A DNA stretch of 64,000 nucleotides, taken from assembly GCA_013433145.1 (NCBI GenBank), contig CM024173.1, positions 4,822,101 through 4,886,100 on the forward strand, read 5' to 3'. This DNA comes from Ascaris suum. Taxonomy: Eukaryota > Nematoda > Chromadorea > Rhabditida > Ascarididae. Of this stretch, positions 41,501 to 53,325 are shown piece after piece (positions within the stretch are counted from its first letter, which is position 1; each line of letters starts with the position of its first letter). The position numbers and the translations under genes are program-made. Below the pieces are notes generated by a model. The model made no database searches and was not told the origin of the DNA. It saw only the letters and a program-made list of their open reading frames with translations.

Positions 41501-44408
41501 CACAGCCATTTCACGCTTGCGCATCCGCATCGGTAGCAGAGCGCTCACTTTTGAATTCCCCGTTTGTTGCTAATGCAGCTCACCGCTATGGACACCAACT
41601 AGTAAGTAGTAATTTGTAAGCCTTGAAGCGCTTTCGAGGTTATCATGGAGTACTGTTCACTCCTAGTCATTCCATGAAAGTTTCATCACTAACCCAGTAT
41701 GGTCATACTTTCGCTCATTCGTTCAACTAAAGAGGCAGAGAAGATTCGTTCTTACCTCGAACCTCACGTTACCGAGCGGCCTTTGCAAGGTAATGGAAGG
41801 GTTTATGCTCGGTAAGTAGTGTTCGAGCAGATTTCTTCCGGAAAATTCTTTTTAATTTTGGTGACACTTCAATTTTTTACGTGAAATCCAAAAATATCAA
41901 TATTTCTACAGCAGCATTCTCACAAACGTTCTTCCAAGGATTGCGTCATGAAGTGGTGCAGTTTGCTTGTACTCTTACAGTGGAACGAGGTCAGCGCATA
42001 ACGTTTTCCTGTTCAGGGCAGTTGAAATTTTTTGGCTTTTTTCCATGGGGAGAAAACTCTGTCTGCAACCTGCCCGCGTATTTCAATTTCGACGTTCAGT
42101 GTACCAATTAGGACGGATGCCCTCCCAGGTCACAGGCCCAACTTCTAAGAAGCGTATCCCTTCCGTCCCGACTCACTTCGTTGCCAGGTTCCCGTTGTCA
42201 CTTCTTCCATCCTTTCCCAACTTTTAGCAAAATAATCCATTCCAATGAATCAAACGGACCTCAGAGACAATCCTACGCCATAAGTCTCACTTGCCTCGTC
42301 TCCTCGAAGCAACACCCGACCGATGATTCCGTGGTAGTGATGGCCTTTGCAATGATAAACATTACCCGCCTTAACATTACCGAAAAATCACGACCTCTAA
42401 TAACGAAATTTCATCGTCGGGATAAATTAGAAAGAATTCAGTTACTAGCAAACCCGATTACAGCGGATTTCTTCAGCGGCAACTAGGTGATGCGGGCACG
42501 CAGGTAGTAGTGTCGAGATGCTTGTTGGTTTGCAGATTGATGCTGCTGGCAGCGATCGTCCTACGTGAAGTTACACCTGTATTTGCTCTACCTTAAAATT
42601 CACCATCTCCTCCCCCCTTCCACCAGAAGCTGTCTTATTCGTCATCTTCAACTGAATCCTTTACGAGTTCCACCCCTTTTCGGCCTTGTTCAAAATTTAG
42701 CAAGAGTATGTTACAATTGTTTGTGCACCTATCCTTCTGCAGTATTTCAACTCGTAGAGCACATCGAGCTGCAATGATGCAATTCGGCGAGTGTATTCCG
42801 CATTACAGGTGACCTCCGTGCAGTTCTGTCGTAATTAATCATCGCTCGAAGAATTACTAATGATATGGCGATGTCGTTTCTGTGCTTATGTTTGTTTATG
42901 TTTTGGTCTGTCTTTTGGTTAATTTCAATTCAACAATCAGCGAAGCTAAAATCAAGAAATTTGGTGGCTATACTGCACACCATTGTATGACTTCCTGCAT
43001 CATCCTTCACACTGGTTCATTAAATTCTAAAGGACTTTTAGAGCGTCAAGAATGTCCTCGAACGCCGCCGATGAATTTCGACCGATTAAATCTCCATTTT
43101 AAGTGATTGTTGCAGCAAAAGAACGAAACTTCTATAGAACTGTATGCGTCTAAATCATAGAAACGTTTATACCTCACTTATTATTTCAGTAACTCTCCTT
43201 TATCCCACATAATGTAACATTCGATATTAACATTCATTATTATGTAAAATACTTAATTATTTTTGTTAATTTGTTTTATTGCACGAATAGAATGGCTAAA
43301 GTGTTTCTACTGTGGCATTTTCACTCGTACCTCTTTATTTCTACTATAATTGGTCGATTTAGTTGAAATTTATACAATCGTATGCCATAATTTTCCACCT
43401 TCTTTATTGCGTATATAAGAGATCGTTATATGTAGTGTTAGGATTCACTAATTTGCAACGAATACCGAAATAATTTTTCGAATTCGCCTTTTTTATTTCA
43501 ATATTTTAGTGGATTTTCTTCTGCGTATTTCTTTAAGCCCTTAAAGAATATTCGTTTAAAAAAGTGGACGAAAAATATTGAGATAATATTATTGTTGTGT
43601 AGAAGTGATTAACAGCTGATCACATTCATTGTTTATTGAAAAGGAGCACATCGGAGCGATTCTATCAATCAAAAATCAAAAAACTTCAACGAACGAATCC
43701 TCAAACGAAATGAAGAATTTAGAAAATTCTAACAATCTTATATGTCATTTAGTGGAAATAGAAACACAGCACACCCAACAAATTAAAATCCCAAATAAAA
43801 GTGAACTAACGATACGTCGTGTAAGATGAAATGTGACGAAATGACAAGAAGCCTCTTATTTCATTCAGTGTCCCTATCACTTTCCTGTATTTCTCAGTAG
43901 CTAACAGAATGGGAACTTGATGAAGAACATGCTGCGAGCGATTAGAAAAAATTGTAGATGGGAGGGGGGATGGGTGGGAGGCATCGGTGGTCAAGCCACT
44001 CTCGATTTGCTTTCTCCAGAAATATCAACTACCAGCCAACGAAACTACCATCTAGCTTAAAAATTCATCTTCTCACTATTTATCTAATTTTTAATCATAT
44101 TCTCACAACGGATTATTTGTATAAATATTCTCGATTGTGGCAAATGAAAAATTCGGGAGAAAACTTGAAGCGAGCGAGTGTTGCCACTATAAACAGGCTA
44201 TAGTCGAAATGCTTATAATTTTCCACAACGAGCGATTCCACTCGAATTCGGCGCTCCCACCCTTCCTCCCCTCCTCCGTTCAGGAACTATATCTGAAGAG
44301 GTCTGCTCGAGTGTATGTTAGAAAAACAGTTTCGCACCAACTGCAGGTCACTCTTATAAGGTAGAGTCTATATTAATTAGACGCGAAGATGACACTAGTA
44401 CAGTCCAT
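35509..44408. other. Intergenic region between BICRA-like 5' end and SLC46 3' end
   Basis: No gene is supported. It should hold the BICRA-like promoter and 5' UTR. It contains a C13 run (40996-41008), an AG-rich strand near 38.3-38.5 kb, an AT-rich stretch around 43.1-44.2 kb and an orphan splice-like frame at 41262-41318. Other open frames lack domains or flanking splice sites. Confidence 0.55.
40996..41008 (+). repeat. C13 homopolymer
   Basis: Thirteen C following a CT-rich tract, in intergenic DNA. Confidence 0.95.
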
Positions 44409-44413
44409 TTATT
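44408..44413 (-). terminator. AATAAA overlapping the SLC46-like stop codon
   Basis: On the minus strand the codons CAA TAA A form an AATAAA hexamer that includes the stop. If used as the polyadenylation signal, the 3' UTR would be only about 15-25 nt. Use is not demonstrated. Confidence 0.35.
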
Positions 44414-44644
44414 GTTCGTTTTCATTAAGAATCTCCGAGTTGGATGCGGCGGCAGCATTCGTATGAGCCCGTTCAGTGAGCAGGTAGAGGGAGATGAACA
44501 ACGGAATGAGTAGCATTGCAGCAAAGATGACGAAGCACAGGAACGAAAGTGAAGGTAGTGTGCGAGGATAGAGCGAGTTGAAGATCACTGAGCCGCATAC
44601 TGAGGTCACTCCGTCGGTTAAACTCATAACCGAGAACACTTTGC
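44409..44644 (-). CDS. SLC46-like exon 9, TM11-TM12 and stop
   Basis: Acceptor ATTTTAAG. KVFSVMSLTDGVTSVCGSVI, FLCFVIFAAMLLIPLFISLY and a short polar tail ending NENEQ. TAA is at 44409-44411. Confidence 0.94.
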
Positions 44645-47600
44645 CTTAAAATAACATCGCTCATACTAGACTTTACGTCTGATACTCTATTAAAACCTCA
44701 TACAAATATTTTTTGCAGAAATCGCTTTCAGCACACGAGTGTTTGAGTGTAAAATACAGGTAGCAAGACCACGCTTCTTATGCCTCTTGGGCTTATCTAT
44801 GCAACTCATTTAATATCTCGCTCAAGTCACTTCCAAATATCAACGTCCGAAAGAGCGAAGATGGACCAAGTTGCTTATAGGAAAACTGATGTGAAGTTTA
44901 TACTACGCTTTCCACCACTGCTGATAAAACCTCAATCAAATCAAAACGTAAGCGGAAGTGTTGTTTACAGTAACCCAAAATTAAAGCCATGTCAATTGTG
45001 AATTCGTCCTGCGAGATGAATGTATGCATAATGTGGAGCACCTAACGTGCAAAACTGAACGATATCTTCAAGTTGCTACGGTTTCTCCAGCCATGAACGT
45101 TTTTTATCACTGGAGGTTTTATCGTTGTAGAACAACAAGGTCAGTGTGTCCCTTCCCGAGATTACCTTAACTTCTAGCGCATATGCTTGAGGTGTAACTA
45201 AGATGCAGTCGAAGTAAACGTTGAATGAGAATAGAATGAGCTCATGCTCAACATGCACCTTGTTCGACGACGTCGACCGTCTGCGAAGCTGTTGCCCGGA
45301 GGGAAGTAGCGATGAAACGATTCAAAGCCGACAGGGGTGTTGTTGCATAGGCAAACCAATCGGCGAAAACGAACGCCGTCGCCAACAAACTAACAATTTT
45401 GGTGGTGAGTGCGACTGCACATAGCATCATGTCCCGAACACCTCGACTCTTCATCCACGGATAGATGCTCAACACCTCAATCAAAGCGATGGTTAACACC
45501 TTGGTAAGCCTTCCAGCTTAAGGTATTTCCAAACGTTAACCTATATCTAGCAAAGAGGCCAACTTATATCTGGTCTAGAGGGAGGCTAGCTTATAACAGC
45601 TTATGAGCACACAAGCATGCAACACTGGAAATTTGATAAACAGATGCTAATGTATGCACTTATTTAGTAAAGTTTAACGCGCAAATGGGAGTTCGTGACG
45701 AAAAGTGCTAGAAGTTAGCGATCTTTATTCGTTTATTGCAAATTCAGCAGGCAACGCTTTGTGTGCGTGCGTGTGCGCATGCTGTGTGTCTGTGTCCGTC
45801 CGTCTGTCGCTAGTGTCCGTTCGCAGTCAGAAAAGCACAGCGATGAAGCATTCAGCGATCTTCTATTGTCATTTATGTTTTGTCACCGAAAGGTACTACA
45901 ACGCTTATGAGTCAATCCCTTTCCATAATCGGTCAAACGCAGCCCAAAAATGAACCTTGTGAGAATTTGCTTAGCTGAGTGGCTCCGTCTCCTCATGATT
46001 AGTTTGGTTTGTTACTCTTTTCGAAAATTCGAGTTCAGCGGTTGACCTGATAACTAAGACTGTAAAAAACGCGTACCGTGCTACCAACCTGGTGTGTTTT
46101 TCATTTGCCCTTCTTCTTTATGCTTCAGTGCCTACTTATGAAATCTGAACCCTTACCTTCGAGTTCTTTACTGGAAATATGGATCTTTTATATTAAATGG
46201 AGAGGTTACTATAACGTCATACCAGCTGAAAAGCGCGCCACTCGGAAAAGCACATTGAGCGCTTTTTTGAAGGTGTAAAAATATAAATAAAAATATATTC
46301 AACGTGTAGAAAAATATGAATAGCGTTGGATGCGTCAAACACTCCAAGTTTTTAAAGACCATCTTTTTCTCTTGAGCCAAAATCTCGCTTGACAAATTGA
46401 GCTGCGGTCTGCGAATTTCTTATGTTCAGTCTTCTGCAGTGACAAAAAGTAATCCTCTCTTCTCCTACGATTTGCTCCTTCCAACTTAACAGGGTTTCTA
46501 GAGGGCATTTTCCAATGATTCAATTCCCAAGGTGTCGTCGGAGTTTATTTGAATTTTTGATGTGAAGTGCTTTCTAATGAAATTTGTTCTGGCGAAAATT
46601 AAAAAGGCCGCAAAGTGATGGATAAACGGAAATGGAGTCGATTATAGAAGTCGGGAATCCACAGTGAGCCTGTTTGCCCGCTCCCCCATCAAGCTTGACC
46701 TAGGAGGACGGGGATCTGCACATGACTTATCCATTTTTTATAATGGTAAGTCAAACTGCCTTTGCGATATTCATCGCTTGTTTCGAAATCAGAATAAAAC
46801 GATGCGAGCGTGAAAGGCTTACAGTGACCGTGCTGAATGCATACGACAGTCCTTTGTACCAACCGTATTCCTTGTCGGTCCACTTTAACTTGAAGCGGAA
46901 AAATGAATACTGAATATCATTCACCCCTGCAGTAATACGCATACTGATCTACATCAATGGGACCCGTCAAGAATGAAAACTCTATGCAAAGTCTTACCAT
47001 GATGCTCAATACTTCTTTTTCAATTTCAACGTTGGAGGTCCAATTACCGTTTGTTCACAAGTATAATAAATAGCACATTTTGGAAGATTTTCGTAAATAT
47101 GGAGGATTCTACAAGACATACAGGTGCCGTGAACCTCTGTTATAATCTGCTTCTGCGTCATATGAAACACTCCGATTATACATTATGCATCCAGTCCAAG
47201 CAAAGCACAAGTGGTACTTTCTATTTTCATTCGATCTTCCCTACTAACTATCACCTATATAATTCACTTACATGTTTGGTCTTTATCTCGCCTATCTTAT
47301 TGTGAAACTTGAAAACTTCCTCGATCATAAGGCTTCCCAAAAGATTTATGATCCCTTCGATTACGCACTCCTACCTCACAAAATTTGGCTAAGCTTTAGG
47401 CCTCGGAGCTATTTAAGCATTTTATGTAAACGCAGGTGGGCAAACATAAATTTACGAAGAAGGATTAACTAACCGGCGAAGGCAAGAAGTTCGACAGCGA
47501 AAGCAACCAGAACAAGAAGCAGCACTGAGCGTGAAGGTCGTGAACGAGTCATAACCTCGTATACTTCGACCAGACGGCGACTTGTAGCCCCAACCATTCG

Positions 47601-50600
47601 AGAGAGCAGTGCTGTAAGCGTTATATTCTTTTCATAAAAACATGAAGTGAAAATTGCAAGGTAAAAGAACAAGTAATGCCTTTTGCATAGCGATAATCAA
47701 CCTTCGCACTGATAATGCTAAGTGATTTGCCGAGTGCTCGCCAGCTGTGAGAAGCTCATTTTGCACCTCAGTCGAGCATTATGAAAATGGTATTCGTCTC
47801 AATTACCTATCACGTTTATCATGTCCTCACAATTCTCTACATCACTGTCCTAAAAAGACTCTTTCCGTTTGCCATTTCACTCCCTAAATGATAGCACATT
47901 AGCCCACCAACAACCCTATAGTGAGTATTTCTTATGGATAAAATTTCCACCCTCAGGAACTACATGTCTGCTTTAGGACCATTTTGGTACTCATTGTATG
48001 AGCGGTCGCCGTACCAAATGGCGGATACCAAAAATTCCTTCAAATGAGGAAGAAAAATGAAAAGAAGTTAAAATTCAGAAATGAAGAAAAAACCGTATCG
48101 ACCATCGTTTCACTTATTGCACTGAAAAATTACATAACTTCAAGCAAAAAAAAGAATAAACTGAAATGAATGTTTGTTGCTCGTAGTAAAAAAGGTCGAT
48201 ATCACGAACTTATTGAAGCAATTGTAGTTGAAGGAAATGAAAAAATAACACTGATTAAGTGATTGTTGCTGCTTATCAGGCTTGATCTCGTTCACAATTG
48301 CGACGATATAGATGAAGCATATCACTCGTAATCCCATTAGCAATATGAATGTTTTTGAAAAGCCGAGAGATCTATAACACATTCTCAGTAGAGACATCAG
48401 CTCATCGTTACTTGAAATAAACACACTTATTTTATGGCTTAGAGTAATTCAACAAGCTCGATCTGTTCACTCACCTGAAGGGCTTATCTATGAATGTTTT
48501 CTTTCCGGCTCGCCTATCTAGGCTCATAGTTTTCCAACTATTTATTTTTGCATAGAAAACTGGTACCATACAGCTCCATTCGAACAACGATTTTAAAAGA
48601 GCACTTCGATGAAACCAGTTTTATCAGCATAAAAGTTCAACTACTATTAGTCAACAAAAGCCCTACTTCTCCCAAAAACACAACTTTTTCCCCATTCCAT
48701 TCTGTTAATGAGTGATCATACTGTAGAACCTATAGCCCCTCATCGGTGGGTAATTACCTCTACCTCATTCCAAAGGGAACGCTCAATATGATCAGTGATG
48801 CTATTTACCTCACTGCTATATTATAATTTGGCTTGCCCAATAAATAACCTCATTCCGAACAACGTTTCGCACACAACAACAATTTAGTGTTTTGGGCATT
48901 GCAAATGCATATTGCAAACATTCTGTTTGCATATTTATCCACCTATTCATTATCAAACACATTGCATGAGGCACAATGAATTCTACTTTTACATCCTGAC
49001 CACATGCAAAGTATGAGTAAAAACTTAAGAAAAAAACTGTCATTAAGTATAAAATACGAAATTAGTTTCCTCGATCTCAACACGAAATCAATAGGTTTCG
49101 GGATTAAAGTTGTTTCGGGAAGTTGTCTTCATTAGATTAAAGTTCATCACTGACATCTGAGGTATTCTCACTTATTGCTCTCAACAATTTACTAAACGAA
49201 ATAACCTACTGTTGGATTGGAAGTCAAGTACACCTGTGAAATATCTCAATCGAAATATAACAGTCAAGGGCAATACAGATACGAGTTTATCCCCGGTAAT
49301 ATTTGAGTTTGGATGCCTTTAACAGTTTTTTGAACTGAGATTTGTGACTGCACAAATATATGTTATTAAATGACCTATACCTAAGTGAAAAGCAATTCAA
49401 TGTGTTCTCGAATTGCTCACATTTTAAAGTAATAAATAAAAATACCTTTGTTTATCATATTAGTAAAGAATTGGATAGGATGAAAAATAGTAAATGATAA
49501 AACGTTTATCAATGGAAACTGCAGTTGTCAGGTTTGATCATTCAATATATCATCCACAAGTTGCAATATGTTTGGAAAATGAGCAGGTTTGAAAAAAAAT
49601 GCAAATTTTACTCTCTAATGAGACCAGCGAGGGAGAAGCCGAGTGTTGCACCGATGCCGATTGAGCCTTCGAGGAGTGCCATCCTACGGCTACGATGTGC
49701 TGGGTCTGTCTGCTTCATGCTACACGAAAACATCATTCCTAGAAATGCTCACTCATAATCGCATGAAACGACATGTTGCTGCCAGGATTAACTATTATTA
49801 CATGACTGCAATCAATAAATATGTAACATTTGAGTTGTTTCTTGTATAAATTGATTGCAAATATTGCAAATTGCAAGTACAATTTGCAAATAAAATAAAA
49901 CAAAATAAACAAGTCGAAATAAAAAAAAACAACAACATCTCCCGTTCTTCTGATTCTCTCGAGTTTATTTTATGCAACCGTCTGTACAAATATATAAGTA
50001 CTCTCATATAGTTGCTTAAGTACACAACTATTCATAAAGTTCTATTCGTCACACAATACACTAATCGCCCTAAGCAGCGATGTGATATTATATCAGTGCG
50101 ATTTTTTGTATGTTTTTCATGAAACTCCTCTTTTGCAGAACATCATTTGTTTGTGCTCATTCATCGCGACATCCGCTTCATAAATTTGTGGAGTACTGCC
50201 AACGTGGCTGGCACGGCACGCGTTTTTTACATCGTTGTTTGTGAACACTGCAATGCTGTGCCGCTCTGAGTCTCAATCTTCAATAAACAATTAAAACGCA
50301 CTACAATCACAAATAAACCCTTCTCAACAAGCTCTGTGCTGAAGACGTTTGAAATAGCAATGAAAATGAGTAGAACGTATGCCTGATCCTGAAAAATGCA
50401 CCTATAGCCCGGTCACCGTATCGGATGATTTTATAAATTACCTATGGGGAACGTGAAATTAACTAAACCGATCGATCACAGGAGTTTTCAGTGAAGGACG
50501 CATTTTTACCCAATCGATCGCAAAGTGTGATCCGATCGTCTCCAAAGTCCAAGAAAGTATTTGGGCACCTTTAAAAAAAGAATATAGAGCTTTCCTTACA

Positions 50601-53325
50601 TTCGATGGGCCAACTTCAAGTCTGGGATAAAAGTCATTCACTCAGAATACCCGTCTAATTTTATAAATCTAGTTCGAATGGTTCTCCAATTGCAGCCATC
50701 TAATACACATACAAGCAGACAGACTCAGACAGATGCGACACCGTCATGATGCGTCTTTTGAATGCAATTACCACAACATGGTAACAAAAGTTTACTAGCA
50801 ATCATCGCTTGAAGTCTTGAACATTATTCTTGGCGAATATCCTTGCGCAATGCTTATTGCCGTAATTTAATGGTATAGACTTAATAAGTGATTTTCAATA
50901 CACCATATTATTTGCGAAGCATATAACGGTGAATAAATTGTAATCCAAAAATATCGCCGGTGAGTGCTGGTCAAATCTGCTTACGGTGTACATGACAGGT
51001 ATCTACCTTATTTGCAGAGAACTGTAATAAATTGTATGCTTTAAGCGAAGGTAATAATGCAGAGCCGCAATAATCGAGGCAATAGCTCACCCATTAATGC
51101 TGCATATCCACCTGTGAAACCGGAAATAATATCACTCAGTAGTAGCCAACGAGCATCGAAGTTGAAGAAACTGCTCTGCACAACGTAATTCACATCACCG
51201 ACGATAAGACCCAATAGTGGAATGAGAATCGGAATTTTTGCACTCCAAACGTCGCTCACTGAAATCGTTTAGCAAATCCGATGTCTCTTCATCTTCTTAA
51301 GCGATGTTTTTAGAATCCATTATTTTAAAACTGCGAATTTCTCTGAGAGATTGCCTGCTTAAAATATAATTTATCGGATTTCCCACTTGTGTTAGAATTC
51401 CTCCTATGCATCAAAATGAGCAATCATAGCAAGCTTGAGTGTTGCGAACGGTATCAAAGAATACTTTTGTCGTTTGGCTTATAGTTCTAGTCTATTTTGT
51501 TTTCTTATACGATACTTTTGCATTTACAACTATAAGAAGGTCGAAGTTTTAACAGGAAGTGGAGAGATATCGGCTTCTATGACTTTTGTGCCATCACTGA
51601 GATGCTAAGTGAAGCTTTCAGAACTAATGATAGCACTTGTGATGCAAATATAAAGCACGCAAATAAATATCTCACACGCATATCAAAAGGTTCATTTACG
51701 CAGGTTTGAGGCCCAAGTTGCACCTGCATTGCAAACTTGGGCCGAGTTTCGTTGGAAAAGAAAAGACAACGCTAAGGCGTTGAATGAGCAAGTTCAACAG
51801 CAAACAAAGCCGTTTGTTTCATGCAAAAAGCCGAAAAGGTGTAAGGAAACAAAGAATTTCGAATCTGATAAATACAATTAAGTAGAGAGAATTCTCAAAT
51901 AAAACTATTCAAAAGAGATGCTCTTGAAAGAAAAATTTGTTGGCTTAATTCCAAATTTATACTGCATTTATCTATGCTTTTCGTTAACTTTCTATCTATT
52001 TGTCTCAGTCGATTAGGTCTTTTAAATCTTCTCTATCCACTGATACCATTTAATCGATGCGTTTCACAAATTTCGGGAGCAGCAGGCAAATTCAAACAAA
52101 CATCGGGCCGTCCAACTCATTTCTTCAGTGGCCACAATAAAGTGGCCAAGAGTAAATGTATGTGCATCTTAATCGATAAATAAACACTACAGCTTCGCTG
52201 AATTTTTCCATTAAAATTTCGCAGCTTTCAACGCGCTTAAATATGGAAATTTAATAACAAGAAAGAAATCTCTTCCATTTGTTCTTAGAAAAATTTAAAT
52301 GCCTAAACGATGCAATAAACGTCTCTCTTTAATAAAACGAAATTTATTATCGACGTCAAAAATTTACACTGCTATCAGCAATTTCCCGGGGAAAAAACTT
52401 TAGACTTATCTGAGCTTATTCGAGTTCTTATTCATTAAACTACTTAGAAACAAGCATAACAGCGTATGTACTATTGACAGTTGCTGGGAAAAATATTATC
52501 TTTCAGTATCATAAGAGGTGAAAAACATTCGATAGGCTTACGCGATCCGAGAAGAAGTGCAGTTGGAATAGAAGGCAATAAGAGGCACAACGACGAATAA
52601 AGAAACAACTGATTTGCATCTTTCTGTAGCGCTATATCGCTATGCACCGCTGACGTATTACCACAGAGCACTGCATCCTGAGAAAACAAATTATCCTCTT
52701 AGAAAGAAGTGAATATTTATCAATCTTGATGATATACAAACAGAGAGATAAGAGAACTTTTAATTGTTGGTGGGCTACTATCAGAGTTTCTAATAATGAG
52801 CAAATCCAAAGAAAAACAATACTTCCACAAATTGCAAATCTCATTGTAACCGACAACGATAACAGAGGGCGTCAATTTGATTCGCAGCTCTGCAGCATTT
52901 GAAACCAAAAAATGTGGTTAAATCTGCTTCGACATTCCCCTCATTATAGATGGATCAACATTTGCTCTGGCACGTTTTTTTTCCACATCGGTGACTTGCC
53001 CATAAACATCTGGTAGTAACTCCTTCACTGATCCTCAAAAAAATTGATATCTCCGCGTTTGTATGGCCTTAGCTGTATAAAAATTAGGCTGTTATGCACT
53101 TTGCGAATCGACGATTCGATGCATGGCGTAGACGGAATTGGACGAAAAAATATGGAACTTGAAACGTACATGATATCTCGCAACGCAGGACTTCTCATAC
53201 AGGAGGGCTTGAAAGACTGGATACTTGATGAACGACGTGAATATGTAGAGGGCGAGGGCTGGTTCCACGCTGATCAAGCTGAATATGCGCTGCACTCCAG
53301 CGAAAAATGCCCCCCTTGACGCCAT
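44409..53325 (-). CDS. SLC46-family major facilitator transporter (folate/heme-carrier type)
   Basis: A plasma- or lysosomal-membrane transporter related to SLC46A1 (proton-coupled folate transporter) and SLC46A3; the substrate cannot be read from sequence. Nine exons (53170-53325, 52542-52677, 51091-51258, 49612-49738, 48250-48371, 47474-47611, 46823-46926, 45259-45499, 44409-44644) join with every phase matching to a complete 475-aa protein; human SLC46 proteins are about 460 aa. Features are VEPALALYIFTSFIKYPVFQ (TM1), a Cys-rich first loop with an NTS glycosylation sequon, the MFS motif-A-like GSLSDVWSAK after TM2, ISGFTGGYAALMG, ALLEGSIGIGATLGFSLAGL, a cytoplasmic central loop, WTDKEYGWYKG, and KVFSVMSLTDGVTSVCGSVI near the end. 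I count about 12 hydrophobic segments. The closest SLC46 member cannot be decided by eye. Confidence 0.93.
45259..45499 (-). CDS. SLC46-like exon 8, TM8-TM10
   Basis: VLTIALIEVLSIYPWMKSRG, then MMLCAVALTTKIVSLLATAF and a further hydrophobic segment. The acceptor ACCAAG is non-consensus but the phase fits. Donor G|GTGCAT. Confidence 0.92.
46823..46926 (-). CDS. SLC46-like exon 7
   Basis: Acceptor ATTACTGCAG, donor ACT|GTAAGC. VNDIQYSFFRFKLKWTDKEY then GWYKGLSYAFSTVT. Confidence 0.93.
47474..47611 (-). CDS. SLC46-like exon 6, central loop and TM7
   Basis: Acceptor ACGCTTACAG, donor G|GTTAGT. VEVYEVMTRSRPSRSVLLLV and LVAFAVELLAFAG. Confidence 0.92.
48250..48371 (-). CDS. SLC46-like exon 5, TM6
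   Basis: Acceptor GTGTTATAG. SLGFSKTFILLMGLRVICFI then YIVAIVNEIKPDKQQQ is TM6 and the start of the central cytoplasmic loop. Donor CAGT|GTTATT is the in-phase choice but not strong. Confidence 0.85.
49612..49738 (-). CDS. SLC46-like exon 4
   Basis: Acceptor ATTTCTAG, donor GA|GTAAAA. KQTDPAHRSRRMALLEGSIG then IGATLGFSLAGLIRE, matching the intracellular loop and TM5 of SLC46 proteins. Confidence 0.92.
51091..51258 (-). CDS. SLC46-like exon 3, motif A, TM3-TM4
   Basis: Acceptor CGATTTCAG, donor G|GTGAGC. Encodes LSDVWSAKIPILIPLLGLIV and RWLLLSDIISGFTGGYAALM. Confidence 0.93.
52542..52677 (-). CDS. SLC46-like exon 2, glycosylated loop and TM2
   Basis: Acceptor TTTTCTCAG, donor C|GTAAGC. DAVLCGNTSAVHSDIALQKD forms the extracellular loop (NTS sequon), then YSSLCLLLPSIPTALLLGS. 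Confidence 0.93.
53170..53325 (-). CDS. SLC46-like exon 1, TM1
   Basis: 52 codons starting MASRGAFFAGVQRIFSLISV at ATG 53323-53325 and ending SCVARYH at donor CAT|GTACGT. Contains the first transmembrane segment with the family VEP..ALYIF pattern. Confidence 0.93.
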
